Notes under the pieces: generated by a model
Databases searched by the model: none
Told to the model about the DNA's origin: nothing
Seen by the model: only the letters and a program-made list of their open reading frames with translations
Shown here: positions 12,689-20,382 of the stretch, piece after piece
Numbering within the stretch: the first letter of the stretch is position 1
How the letters are laid out: each line of letters begins with the position of its first letter
Virus record (IMG/VR): IMGVR_UViG_3300044948_000247
Span: 1-22,589 of that record
DNA length: 22,589 nt
Origin: a virus
Reading direction: 5' to 3' (one strand)
Made by a program: the position numbers and the translations under genes

Positions 12689-12711
12689 GAAGTTAACAGA
12701 TTGGAGTTATT

Positions 12712-13731
12712 ATGCTTTGGATAGAACACAAATACATCAGCCTTCTCTCAGGTCGTCTCGAGAGATTTCAGCGAGTGAACAACACCGTCTATCGGTTCCG
12801 TTGCCCTATCTGCGGCGACTCTCAAAAGGACCGTCGAAAGACTCGTGGGCACTTGATCGAGAAGGGCGGCAAGGTTCGTTTTTATTGTCATAACTGTTCT
12901 GCGAGTATGCAGTTCAGATATTTCATGAAAGAGATCGATCCAACACTCTACCTTGAATACATCAAGGAACAGATGAAAGAATCTGGTAATCAGAAAGATG
13001 TCGAGACTTTTGCAGAGAAGATGAAACCTCCAGTCTTTGTCAAGACCACCGCTCTGTCGAAGATAAAGAAGGTAAGTCAGCTCGATCCGGGTCATCCTGT
13101 CAAGAAGTATGTGGATAGTCGGCAGATCCCTCCGCATCTTCACTACAAGCTATTCTATGCTCCAAAATTTGGCGCGTGGGTCAATACTATGATACCTGAC
13201 AAGATCAAGATCGGTGAGAAAGACGAACCACGTCTGATCATACCATTCCTTGATAAGGAAAAGAATCTCTTTGGTTTTCAAGGCAGGTCGTTCAAGAAAG
13301 ACGGTGTCCGATATATCACCATCATGCTGGATGATTCGAAACCAAAAGTATTTGGCATGGATACTATCGATGAGGATAAAGATATATATTTACTAGAGGG
13401 ACCGATCGATTCGATGTTCTTGCCGAATGCAATGGCAGCGGCAGGTGGAGATCTTGCTGCACAAGTCGAACAAACCGGTTTACTTAAAGAGAAAATTGTG
13501 GTAGTATTTGATAATGAGCCAAGGCATTCAGATACAATCAAAAGAATGCAGAAGGCGATTGATGCTGGATATCGTGTAGTCATATGGCCTTCAGACATCC
13601 AACATAAAGATGTCAATGATATGATTTTAGCCGGCTACACGTCAGAATATATTAAGGGTGTTTTAGATGAATGTAATTACTCCGGACCTACAGCAAAATT
13701 GCATTTCGCAATTTGGAGAAAAGACCGTTGA
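12712..13731 (+). CDS. DNA primase (T4 gp61-like)
   Basis: This 339-residue protein has an N-terminal zinc-binding domain with C31-PI-C34 and C59-HN-C62, and a TOPRIM domain with LLEGPIDS (E229, D233) and VFDNE (D267, E269), the acidic residues that hold Mg2+ in primases and topoisomerases. It should make RNA primers on the lagging strand together with the gp41-type helicase, which is not in this window. Length matches T4 gp61 (about 340 aa). A sigma70-like promoter and GGAG ribosome site lie directly upstream. The 3' 65 bp overlap the next gene. Confidence 0.92.
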   Translation: MLWIEHKYISLLSGRLERFQRVNNTVYRFRCPICGDSQKDRRKTRGHLIEKGGKVRFYCHNCSASMQFRYFMKEIDPTLYLEYIKEQMKESGNQKDVETFAEKMKPPVFVKTTALSKIKKVSQLDPGHPVKKYVDSRQIPPHLHYKLFYAPKFGAWVNTMIPDKIKIGEKDEPRLIIPFLDKEKNLFGFQGRSFKKDGVRYITIMLDDSKPKVFGMDTIDEDKDIYLLEGPIDSMFLPNAMAAAGGDLAAQVEQTGLLKEKIVVVFDNEPRHSDTIKRMQKAIDAGYRVVIWPSDIQHKDVNDMILAGYTSEYIKGVLDECNYSGPTAKLHFAIWRKDR

Positions 13732-13945
13732 GTCTATTCTGTCTCTTCCAGAGCAAAAGCTTACGTGGGTAGTTTATAATGCCAACATGGTGCAAACTGC
13801 CGTGATGTTGATTATTCAACTTCGAGGTGTCGATTTCTTTGATGATTACGTGAAGGTAGTTTCGAGAGAATGTGGCGATGGCGCTCAAGGTGCATTGTAC
13901 TTTGATCCTAACATCTTCAACCTAATAGGAAACGGATATGACTGA
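13667..13945 (+). CDS. Unknown 92-residue phage protein overlapping the primase
   Basis: This ORF starts 65 bp before the primase stop in another frame. The start is supported by AAGGG (13654-13658) 8 nt upstream; the next Met is residue 41. The protein (LPEQKLTWVVYNANMVQTAV, RGVDFFDDYVKVVSRECGDG) has no family I recognise. The overlap is long for this genome, so a non-standard later start is possible, though no better one is visible. It shares 8 bp with the next gene. Confidence 0.68.
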   Translation: MNVITPDLQQNCISQFGEKTVESILSLPEQKLTWVVYNANMVQTAVMLIIQLRGVDFFDDYVKVVSRECGDGAQGALYFDPNIFNLIGNGYD

Positions 13946-14207
13946 TTTAGTAGACAACGAGTTTGGGATCGAGTACGAGCAAATCTCGATCAAGAAGCTT
14001 CGAATATTTCGAGTAGGCAAGCAGTGGCTTGTCGAGTATCAACGTTATGTTCGTCTTTGGGCGCCATGGGACCACTTCTGGTGGTACAATGATGGTCAGT
14101 ACGTCGAATACTACGATGCTCTGGCTCGTGTAAATGATTTGAAGGCTAGTGGCTACGCTAATGTTCCACGGTTTATGAATGTAAAAACTTTTGAGGTTGA
14201 ACAGTGA
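13938..14207 (+). CDS. Unknown Trp/Tyr-rich small protein
   Basis: This 89-residue protein is rich in aromatic residues (VRLWAPWDHFWWYNDGQYVE). It has a beta-strand-like N-terminal half, ISIKKLRIFRVGKQWLVEYQ. I recognise no family. GGAAACGG precedes the ATG. The stop overlaps the GTG start of the next small gene. Confidence 0.7.
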   Translation: MTDLVDNEFGIEYEQISIKKLRIFRVGKQWLVEYQRYVRLWAPWDHFWWYNDGQYVEYYDALARVNDLKASGYANVPRFMNVKTFEVEQ

Positions 14208-14350
14208 AACAGGTTACATACGAAGATGCTATGAAGTTTCTTGACCTACTCAAGGAAAAGCTGCCATATGGTTGGTCAGACGACTATGAACCAGAAATTG
14301 AATACATCAAAGAAATGCTTTGGCAATATAATGATTTGAGGAACAGTTAA
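14204..14350 (+). CDS. Small 48-residue protein with a GTG start
   Basis: GTG at 14204 overlaps the preceding TGA (GTGA), and GAGG lies 7 nt upstream. The product begins (M)KQVTYEDAMKFLDLLKEK, continues LPYGWSDDYEPE and ends EMLWQYNDLRNS, an acidic helical protein. It fills what would otherwise be a 144-bp gap in this tightly packed genome. Family unknown. Confidence 0.72.
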   Translation: MKQVTYEDAMKFLDLLKEKLPYGWSDDYEPEIEYIKEMLWQYNDLRNS

Positions 14351-14351
14351 A

Positions 14352-14546
14352 ATGAAAGATGAAATTAAAATGGTGCTTCGCAAGCATTTTCAAGCACACA
14401 TTGAGAAGCATGCAATGAACGTTCGTGTTATGATGAATAACCCAATGGCTATTCATGAACATACCGATTTTATGGGTGCAATTGAACTTGAACTTGGACA
14501 TATCGCCGAGTACAAAGACAAGCTGGAAGCATTGGAACATATTTAA
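14352..14546 (+). CDS. Conserved small T4-like phage protein, unknown function
   Basis: This 64-residue helical protein (MKDEIKMVLRKHFQAHIEKH, NPMAIHEHTDFMGAIELELG, HIAEYKDKLEAL) resembles small proteins I recall in marine T4-like phages near thyX and nrd genes. It is His-rich, without a recognisable metal-site pattern. The stop overlaps the thyX start (TAATG). Confidence 0.72.
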   Translation: MKDEIKMVLRKHFQAHIEKHAMNVRVMMNNPMAIHEHTDFMGAIELELGHIAEYKDKLEALEHI

Positions 14547-15247
14547 TGAGTGAAGTAAATCTAGTCGGCATTACAAAGCCGAGTGCATATACAGAATGTG
14601 TAACCGCAAACGAATTGATTGCATGGGCTGCTCGAGTATCGAATCCATCAAATCAAAACAACACTGCTACAGCGCCTAAGCTTGTTCAGTATCTTATCAA
14701 GAACCAGCATTGGTCACCCTTGGAGATGGTCCATGTCTCAATGGAAATCAGAACAACAAGAGATATCGCTCGACAAATTCTTAGACATCGTTCTTTCATG
14801 TTCCAAGAATACTCTCAGCGTTACGCCGATCCAACGAAAGATCTTGGCTTTGTTAATCGAGAAGCCAGACTTCAAGATGCCAAGAACAGACAGAACTCAA
14901 TCGAAGCTGGCGATAATAAATTACTACAAGAAAATTGGAATATACGGCAAGCCCGAGTAATCAGCGAGTCGTTGTATGCCTATAACTGGGCAATTGAAAA
15001 TGGTATCGCCAAAGAACAAGCTCGTGCCGTTCTTCCTGAAGGCAATACAGAATCGGTCATGATCGTGACTGGCACGCTTCGTTCATGGGTTCACTACTGT
15101 CAGTTGCGTATGGATAAGGCAACTCAGAAAGAACATCGTATCATTGCCGAACAGTGCTGGGATATTATTGCGCACCATTTCCCTGATGTGAAGAAAGCTC
15201 TTGACGATATGGCTGCGCAAGCAGAGTTTGAAAGGAAACTACCATGA
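14546..15247 (+). CDS. thyX: Flavin-dependent thymidylate synthase ThyX
   Basis: This 233-residue protein carries the ThyX signature RHRx7S: R80-H81-R82 then S90 in RHRSFMFQEYSQRY. Neighbouring conserved pieces are HWSPLEMVHVSMEI upstream and ARAVLPEGNTESVMIVTGTL and SWVHYCQLRM downstream. ThyX methylates dUMP to dTMP using methylene-tetrahydrofolate and FAD/NADPH; it replaces ThyA and needs no separate dihydrofolate reductase. It lies beside the ribonucleotide reductase genes, forming a dNTP-supply group. The start and stop overlap both neighbours by 1 and 4 bp. Confidence 0.95.
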   Translation: MSEVNLVGITKPSAYTECVTANELIAWAARVSNPSNQNNTATAPKLVQYLIKNQHWSPLEMVHVSMEIRTTRDIARQILRHRSFMFQEYSQRYADPTKDLGFVNREARLQDAKNRQNSIEAGDNKLLQENWNIRQARVISESLYAYNWAIENGIAKEQARAVLPEGNTESVMIVTGTLRSWVHYCQLRMDKATQKEHRIIAEQCWDIIAHHFPDVKKALDDMAAQAEFERKLP

Positions 15248-15390
15248 TTAATTGGCTAGTATACAATAAAAATGATATCGTCGTTGCAGACGTTGAGTCT
15301 GAAGAAGAAGCTCTCGAGGTTGTACAAGATCTTACAGAAGATCCATGGTGGAAAGACGAAGCGCCTTATCGAATAGAGATGTTACCATGA
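15244..15390 (+). CDS. Small 48-residue protein, unknown
   Basis: ATG at 15244 overlaps the thyX stop (ATGA) and the stop overlaps the next ATG in the same way, so translation is probably coupled. The product begins MINWLVYNKNDIVVADVESE, continues EEALEVVQDLTED and ends APYRIEMLP; it is acidic with alternating beta/alpha character. The gene fills the gap exactly. No family recognised. Confidence 0.75.
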   Translation: MINWLVYNKNDIVVADVESEEEALEVVQDLTEDPWWKDEAPYRIEMLP

Positions 15391-15563
15391 GTCATAGCAG
15401 CGTAGTCAAAGAAAACGAAGACGGCGAATTGTACATAGAATTATCAGACGAACTCATGGAATCCATGGGTTGGGATATAGATACTGAACTAGTATGGACC
15501 GTTTATGACGACGGCAAAATTGGATTAAGAAAGAGAACAGATGATTCAAGTAACGAAACGTGA
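15387..15563 (+). CDS. AbrB-like small protein
   Basis: This 58-residue protein has the pattern GELYIELSDELMESMGWDID, TELVWTVYDDG, KIGLRK, resembling the SpoVT/AbrB-type swapped-hairpin DNA-binding fold ('l.iP.elle.lGw..Gd.v.w....dG.i.Lrk'). The start at 15387 (ATGA overlap with the previous gene) was chosen over one 42 nt upstream, which would run deep into that gene. It overlaps nrdA by 23 bp, so it may be coupled to or regulate nrdA. DNA binding is inferred. Confidence 0.7.
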   Translation: MSHSSVVKENEDGELYIELSDELMESMGWDIDTELVWTVYDDGKIGLRKRTDDSSNET

Positions 15564-17808
15564 TGGAACGCGAGAACCACTCGATATTAATAAGTTCCAT
15601 AAAGTAGCGCTACATGCGTGTGAAGGTTTAAGCGGCGTTTCTGTTTCAGATCTTGAAATCAAAACTCATATTCAATTTTATGATAAGATCAAGTCGACTG
15701 ACATTCAAGAGACACTGATCAAGGCTGCTGCCGAACTCATCGCAGAAGAAGCGCCAAACTATCAGTATGTTGCTGGTCGTCTGATCAACTATAACCTTCG
15801 CAAAGAAGTCTATGGTCAGTACGAACCTCCTCACCTTTTCGGCCATTATGGTCGAGTAGTACTAGAAGGGTATTATGATAATGCTCTGGCTTCTGCATAC
15901 TCGCAAGAAGAGTGGATTCAACTAGCTGATTATATCGACCACGACCGTGATAACCTACTGACTTATGCTGCCATGGAACAATTCCGTGGAAAGTATCTGA
16001 TCCGTAATCGTGTGACGAATAAGTTCTACGAAACACCACAAATGGCATTCATGTTGATTGCCATGACACTCTTTCAAAATTACACTACAAATAGAATGAA
16101 ATGGGTAAAGGACCTTTATGATGCTATCAGTACATTTGACATTAGTCTTCCTACTCCTATTATGGCAGGAGTGCGGTCACCTCAACGTCAGTTTAGTTCG
16201 TGCGTACTTATCGAAACTGACGACTCGCTGGATTCCATAAATGCAACAGCCTCCGCAATTGTTAAGTATGTTTCTCAGAAAGCTGGTATTGGTATTGGCG
16301 GCGGTCGTATTAGGGCTGTTGGATCTCCTATACGCAATGGCGATGCTTCTCACACTGGTACTATTCCTTTTTATAAGCATTTCCAGTCAGCTGTTAAATC
16401 TTGTAGCCAAGGTGGTGTCCGAGGTGGAGCAGCGACTCTCTATTACCCCCTTTGGCATTACGAAGTGGAGGATCTTCTTGTCCTAAAGAACAACAAAGGC
16501 ACCGAAGATAACCGTATCCGTCATCTTGATTATGGCGTACAATTTAATAAGGTAATGTATGAAAGACTTCTTTCTGGAGGTAATATCACCCTCTTCTCAC
16601 CTAGTGATGTCCCGGATCTCTATGAAGCCTTTTACAAAAGCGCTGAAGACTTTAGAGAACTCTACGAAAAATACGAACGTAGTAAGGTTAGAAAGAAAAC
16701 CATCCCTGCGATTGATCTCTTCTCAGCCTTCGTTACCGAACGAAAAGACACGGGACGAATCTATCTGATGAACGTCGACCATGCCAATGAGCATGGTTCG
16801 TTTACTGAAGCAGCACCGATTAAGATGTCGAATCTGTGCTGTGAGATTACATTGCCAACAACACCACTAAAGGATATTCATGATGAAACAGGCGAGATTA
16901 GCCTATGCACGCTTGCAGCGATCAATTGGGGAAAGATTAGAAAGCCAGCTGATTTCGAAAAGCCATGCACCATTGCAGTACGCGCTTTGGATGCCTTACT
17001 TGACTATCAGGACTATCCTGTTCGAGCCGCTGCTATTGGTACTCGGAATCGTAGGCCTCTTGGTATTGGTATCATTAACTTTGCTTATTGGTTGGCTCGT
17101 AATGACACTAATTACTCTGATCCTAACCTTGAGCTTGTTCATGAGTATGCTGAAGCATGGAGTTATTACCTTATTAAAGCCTCGGTCGACTTGGCTGAAG
17201 AAGTAGGTGCTTGCCCTCTTGATAATCAGACGAAGTATGCACATGGATATATGCCAATCGATACCTATAAGAAAGATGTAGACGAATTGGTCGCTCCTAA
17301 CTATAAGATGCCATGGAGTGTATTGTCGAGCCGAGCATTGTCATCTGGCATTCGTAACTCGACTCTCATGGCTCTGATGCCAGCCGAGACTTCTGCTCAG
17401 ATCAGTAACTCGACCAATGGCATCGAACCTCCTCGTGCACTCATTTCGATCAAACAATCGAAAGACGGAGTACTCAAACAAGTCGTTCCCGAGCTAAGAC
17501 GCCTGAAGAATAAATACGAATTACTATGGGATCAAAAGTCTCCAGAAGGTTATCTGAAGATTATGGCGGTCCTGCAGAAGTTTATCGATCAGGCAATCTC
17601 GGTCAATACTTCTTATAATCCTCGTCACTATGAGGATGAGAAGATCCCGATGTCTGAGATGATCAAACATATTCTGATGCACTACAAGTATGGCGGTAAG
17701 ACGCTCTACTACTTCAACACCTTTGACGGTGCTGGTGAGATTGAAGAAAACAAACCACTCGCACAAGGGCAACTAGATGATGAGGATTGTGACTCTTGTA
17801 AAATTTAA
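15541..17808 (+). CDS. nrdA: Class Ia ribonucleotide reductase, large subunit NrdA
   Basis: The 755-residue protein has all key residues: C221 in QFSSCVL and C456 in SLCTLAAINW as the reducible pair, N431-x-C433-x-E435 (NLCCE) in the active site, adjacent tyrosines in KTLYYFNT for radical transfer, and a C-terminal C750-DS-C753 shuttle pair. Their spacing matches E. coli NrdA (C225, N437, C439, E441, C462). The N-terminus (TKRDGTREPLDINKF) looks like an ATP-cone, the allosteric domain. It reduces ribonucleoside diphosphates to deoxy forms together with NrdB (18691), using the glutaredoxin at 21034. Three small genes separate it from nrdB. No inteins or introns are seen. Confidence 0.97.
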   Translation: MIQVTKRDGTREPLDINKFHKVALHACEGLSGVSVSDLEIKTHIQFYDKIKSTDIQETLIKAAAELIAEEAPNYQYVAGRLINYNLRKEVYGQYEPPHLFGHYGRVVLEGYYDNALASAYSQEEWIQLADYIDHDRDNLLTYAAMEQFRGKYLIRNRVTNKFYETPQMAFMLIAMTLFQNYTTNRMKWVKDLYDAISTFDISLPTPIMAGVRSPQRQFSSCVLIETDDSLDSINATASAIVKYVSQKAGIGIGGGRIRAVGSPIRNGDASHTGTIPFYKHFQSAVKSCSQGGVRGGAATLYYPLWHYEVEDLLVLKNNKGTEDNRIRHLDYGVQFNKVMYERLLSGGNITLFSPSDVPDLYEAFYKSAEDFRELYEKYERSKVRKKTIPAIDLFSAFVTERKDTGRIYLMNVDHANEHGSFTEAAPIKMSNLCCEITLPTTPLKDIHDETGEISLCTLAAINWGKIRKPADFEKPCTIAVRALDALLDYQDYPVRAAAIGTRNRRPLGIGIINFAYWLARNDTNYSDPNLELVHEYAEAWSYYLIKASVDLAEEVGACPLDNQTKYAHGYMPIDTYKKDVDELVAPNYKMPWSVLSSRALSSGIRNSTLMALMPAETSAQISNSTNGIEPPRALISIKQSKDGVLKQVVPELRRLKNKYELLWDQKSPEGYLKIMAVLQKFIDQAISVNTSYNPRHYEDEKIPMSEMIKHILMHYKYGGKTLYYFNTFDGAGEIEENKPLAQGQLDDEDCDSCKI

Positions 17809-17820
17809 CAGGAGTATTAC

Positions 17821-17961
17821 ATGGCAAAGTCCATTACATCAAAGCAACTACATGTTCCAATCGTAACAGGAACATCTCAAGATACAAGACGTCCTAAATT
17901 ATCGTCAATGAATAAGCACAAGAAGAGAAACTTTAAGGCATATCGTGGGCAAGGAAGATAA
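17821..17961 (+). CDS. Small basic 46-residue protein between nrdA and nrdB
   Basis: AGGAG lies 8 nt before ATG 17821. The product is very basic (MAKSITSKQLHVPIVTGTSQ ... SMNKHKKRNFKAYRGQGR). I recall short proteins ending '(M/K)NKHKxRxxKxYRGQG' next to nrd genes in marine T4-like phages. No function is known; nucleic-acid binding is possible from charge. The stop overlaps the next start (TAATG). Confidence 0.78.
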   Translation: MAKSITSKQLHVPIVTGTSQDTRRPKLSSMNKHKKRNFKAYRGQGR

Positions 17962-18149
17962 TGCAATATATTAAAATTGATAGTGATATGTGGTCAGACG
18001 CAGGCAAAGTTTGGTTTGTGCATGAGTATACGACGCGTGAAAATAGTACCGGCGTAACTCTTACGATTGAAGATACCACAACCGGCGAAATTCAGACACG
18101 GGTTGTTCCACAGAACCAAATCGAATGGCTCGAAGCGAAGGACTGGTAA
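17961..18149 (+). CDS. Unknown 62-residue protein
   Basis: This small beta-rich protein (MQYIKIDSDMWSDAGKVWFV, STGVTLTIEDTTTGEIQTRV, NQIEWLEAKDW) has no family I recognise. Both ends overlap neighbours by 1 bp (TAATG), and GGAAG precedes the start. Coding character and coupling support it as real. Confidence 0.7.
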   Translation: MQYIKIDSDMWSDAGKVWFVHEYTTRENSTGVTLTIEDTTTGEIQTRVVPQNQIEWLEAKDW

Positions 18150-18694
18150 TGCTATACACAGGATCGGGGAATATACCTCATCACATCTATTGTTGGGTAG
18201 ATTCTTCGTTCATTCGTAAAGATGCCAAACCAAACACATACGAACCTTGCATCTGGTTTGCATTGCATGCTAAAGCTGGTCATTCTTGGGGTTGTCATGT
18301 GATGCTCGAGTGTGGAGCAGTTTGGCGTGGAGTTCCGCCGCATGCATTAGCCTTCGCGCCTAATCCAGAGAAAACGTGGCAGCTTGAAGATACACAGATA
18401 TGGGATTGTTATGGTGATCAGTTTTCGGTATTGATATATAACTATCTACACAGCCAACAAGCAGAGATTCGAAAGACCGGCCTTTTCGGCCGTTATCTTT
18501 TTACAGTGATTCCAATGCACGATGGATATTCACAAGATCCTTCTCAGTCGAAGGAATTTATGTTTATTCAATTAGACAATGGCAGACTGACTATCATGCC
18601 TACAAACGAACTTCGATTCCATGATAAATCATATACCGAAGGCGATTGGCCGAAAGATATTAAATTAAATACCAGCACCTGGAGAGTTGAATGA
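18149..18694 (+). CDS. Unknown 181-residue phage protein upstream of nrdB
   Basis: The start at 18149 (TAATG overlap with the previous stop) was preferred to one 24 nt upstream. The protein has a distinctive N-terminal half, IPHHIYCWVDSSFIRKD, CIWFALHAKAGHSWGCHVML, ECGAVWRGVPPHALA, with many Cys, His and Trp that could form a metal or active site (H-x3-W-x-C-H-x3-E-C). The C-terminal half looks beta-rich. I cannot assign a family. Because it lies between nrdA and nrdB, it may act in nucleotide metabolism, but this is weak inference. A terminator-like hairpin lies within it. Confidence 0.65.
   Translation: MLYTGSGNIPHHIYCWVDSSFIRKDAKPNTYEPCIWFALHAKAGHSWGCHVMLECGAVWRGVPPHALAFAPNPEKTWQLEDTQIWDCYGDQFSVLIYNYLHSQQAEIRKTGLFGRYLFTVIPMHDGYSQDPSQSKEFMFIQLDNGRLTIMPTNELRFHDKSYTEGDWPKDIKLNTSTWRVE
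18478..18502 (+). terminator. Terminator-like hairpin inside a gene, upstream of nrdB
   Basis: CGGCC (18478-18482) and GGCCG (18488-18492) form an all-GC 5-bp stem with loop TTTTC, followed by TTATCTTTTT (18493-18502). It has the shape of a short intrinsic terminator but lies in coding sequence about 190 nt before nrdB. The stem is short, so it may act as a pause or partial terminator, or it may be fortuitous. Confidence 0.35.
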
Positions 18695-19791
18695 CAGTTT
18701 TTTCAAACGAAATGTTTGATGCTACAGAACAGACTTGTTTCTTCGGAAAGCAAGTTAATATTGCCCGTTACGATAAGCAACGTTACAATATCTTCGAGAA
18801 GCTGACAGATAAGCAACTCGGATTTTTTTGGCGGCCAGAAGAAGTAGATCTGTCAAGAGACGGCAAAGACTTTAAAGGGTTAAGCGACCATGAAAAGCAC
18901 ATCTTTACAAGCAATCTCAAGCGTCAGATTCTTCTTGACTCTGTTCAAGGACGTGCGCCTAGCCTGGCGTTTCTACCGATTTGTTCGCTCCCCGAACTCG
19001 AAACCTGGATCCAAACATGGACATTTTCCGAAACGATTCATAGTCGATCCTACACTCATATCATTCGAAACGTTTATTCAGATCCGTCAAGGGTATTTGA
19101 CGAGATGCTCGACATCCAAGAAATAGCCGATTGTGCTCATGACATAAGCAAATACTATGATGATCTGATTGAAATGAACAATCTAAATTCCATCGATCCT
19201 TACTGGGTTGGTGATAGGCAAGCTGTTGATCCATATCAACACAAGAAGGCTCTATGGCTTTGTCTAAATGCTGTTAACGCTCTCGAAGGAGTAAGATTCT
19301 ATGTCTCGTTTGCATGCAGTTGGGCTTTTGCGGAAGTTAAGAAAATGGAAGGTAACGCCAAGATCATCAAGCTCATCGCGCGGGACGAGAACGTTCATCT
19401 TGCCTCGACACAACAGCTCCTCAAAATTCTACCGAAAGAGGATCCAGACTTTGCTCGCATACAAGAAGAAACACGAGATGAGTGCATCAGCATGTTTTAT
19501 CGAGTGGTCGAGCAAGAAAAAAGTTGGGCACATTACCTTTTCCAGAACGGTTCGATGATTGGTTTGAACGAAGAGCTTCTTTGTAACTACGTAGACCATA
19601 TCGCCGCGAAACGTATGGGTGCTATCGGTCTGAACGGTAAGCCAGGAGCGAATCCTTTGCCATGGACACAGAAGTGGATTTCAGGTTCTGACGTACAAGT
19701 TGCACCGCAAGAAACAGAAATTACTAGCTATGTGATTGGTGGAGTTAAAAAAGATGTTGATGAAAACACATTCAAAGGATTTACACTATAA
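18691..19791 (+). CDS. nrdB: Class Ia ribonucleotide reductase, small subunit NrdB
   Basis: This 366-residue protein has the full diiron-tyrosyl radical site: D83, E114, H117, radical Y121 (TIHSRSYTHI), E199, E233 and H236, each at E. coli NrdB spacing (D84, E115, H118, Y122, E204, E238, H241). The C-terminus (NTFKGFTL) is the tail that docks on NrdA. It generates the radical used by NrdA (15541). It overlaps the upstream gene by 4 bp and the following zinc-ribbon gene by 1 bp. No intron is present, unlike T4 nrdB, although a homing-type endonuclease gene lies close downstream. Confidence 0.97.
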   Translation: MTVFSNEMFDATEQTCFFGKQVNIARYDKQRYNIFEKLTDKQLGFFWRPEEVDLSRDGKDFKGLSDHEKHIFTSNLKRQILLDSVQGRAPSLAFLPICSLPELETWIQTWTFSETIHSRSYTHIIRNVYSDPSRVFDEMLDIQEIADCAHDISKYYDDLIEMNNLNSIDPYWVGDRQAVDPYQHKKALWLCLNAVNALEGVRFYVSFACSWAFAEVKKMEGNAKIIKLIARDENVHLASTQQLLKILPKEDPDFARIQEETRDECISMFYRVVEQEKSWAHYLFQNGSMIGLNEELLCNYVDHIAAKRMGAIGLNGKPGANPLPWTQKWISGSDVQVAPQETEITSYVIGGVKKDVDENTFKGFTL

Positions 19792-19928
19792 TGGATTGGA
19801 TTACTTGCCCCTCATGTGATGAGGAATTTAAAATAATCACAGAAAACACCGCTCTTCCAGAATATTGTCCATATTGTTCTGCAGAGCTTGAGCTTGAAGA
19901 TCCATTCGACGAAGAATATGAAGAATAA
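19791..19928 (+). CDS. Small zinc-ribbon protein (45 residues)
   Basis: ATG at 19791 overlaps the nrdB stop (TAATG). The product MDWITCPSCDEEFKIITEN..., with C6-PS-C9 and C26-PY-C29, is a compact four-cysteine zinc ribbon, followed by an acidic tail (ELELEDPFDEEYEE). Such miniproteins often act in transcription or protein-protein contacts; the role here is unknown. Its stop (19926-19928) lies inside the late promoter of the next gene. Confidence 0.8.
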   Translation: MDWITCPSCDEEFKIITENTALPEYCPYCSAELELEDPFDEEYEE

Positions 19929-19931
19929 ATA
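19924..19931 (+). promoter_or_regulatory. T4-like late promoter variant (AATAAATA)
   Basis: This 7/8 match of the NATAAATA type overlaps the stop of the zinc-ribbon gene. The expected start is near 19937, 22 nt before the GIY-YIG gene. It overlaps the 5' arm of the hairpin at 19929-19960. Confidence 0.62.
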
Positions 19932-19960
19932 GATCTTTCTCCTGATGGAACGTGATCTAT
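19929..19960 (+). promoter_or_regulatory. Hairpin that can mask the start of the GIY-YIG gene
   Basis: ATAGATC (19929-19935) is a perfect complement of GATCTAT (19954-19960), which includes two bases of the ATG at 19959. The loop holds the TGGAA ribosome site, itself able to pair as TCC/GGA (19940-19942/19947-19949). RNA from the late promoter would begin near 19937 and lack the 5' arm. This is the layout described for T4 I-TevI. Confidence 0.6.
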
Positions 19961-20381
19961 GAGTTGGTTATACGAAGACAAAGAATTTACTGAAGTCGAA
20001 GATTATTATGGCTTCATATATCTCATCGAAAATTTGGTAAACGGCAGGAAATATATAGGTCGTAAGTATCTGACAAAAGCCGGATACAAAACTGTCAAAG
20101 GCAAACGAAAGAAGCTTCGCGTAGAGTCCGATTGGCGAGACTACTACGGATCTTCTACTTCCCTCAAAGAAGACATTGATCTCTACGGAAAAGATAACTT
20201 TCGTAGAACGATCTTAAGACTCTGCAAGGGTCGCGGAGAATGTAATTACTTTGAAACAAAATATATATTCGATACAGATGCCATTTTAGATCCTAAATAT
20301 TACAATAGTTGGGTATCTTGTAAAATTCAAACAAGCCACGTGAAGGCTTTACTTTTCAACCCCGAACAGGAGAATTTATGA
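19959..20381 (+). CDS. GIY-YIG endonuclease (SegE-like, homing type)
   Basis: This 140-residue protein has a GIY-YIG domain: YGFIYLIENLVNGRKYIGRK (about 18-37), with the G-F-Y and Y-I-G elements, then conserved Arg/Lys, a DWRDYYGSS segment, and E98 or nearby (CNYFETKYIF) as the candidate metal-binding Glu. The pattern resembles the SegE-type family of free-standing phage homing endonucleases. It lies just downstream of nrdB and a zinc ribbon. Late promoter plus RBS-masking hairpin suggests delayed expression. No separate DNA-binding region is visible beyond the domain. Whether it cuts and homes is not shown by sequence. Confidence 0.85.
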   Translation: MSWLYEDKEFTEVEDYYGFIYLIENLVNGRKYIGRKYLTKAGYKTVKGKRKKLRVESDWRDYYGSSTSLKEDIDLYGKDNFRRTILRLCKGRGECNYFETKYIFDTDAILDPKYYNSWVSCKIQTSHVKALLFNPEQENL

Positions 20382-20382
20382 G

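Noticed and set aside
12660-12893. A 77-codon frame starting in the promoter motif before the primase
   Set aside because: It starts inside the ATAAACATG element, lacks a ribosome site and overlaps the primase zinc-finger region in another frame.
17509-17516. AATAAATA octamer within nrdA as a late promoter
   Set aside because: It is deep in a gene whose downstream neighbours look early, has one mismatch, and is within chance expectation.
18125-18148. Upstream start for the gene placed at 18149
   Set aside because: It would add eight residues overlapping the previous gene; the TAATG overlap start fits the local pattern.
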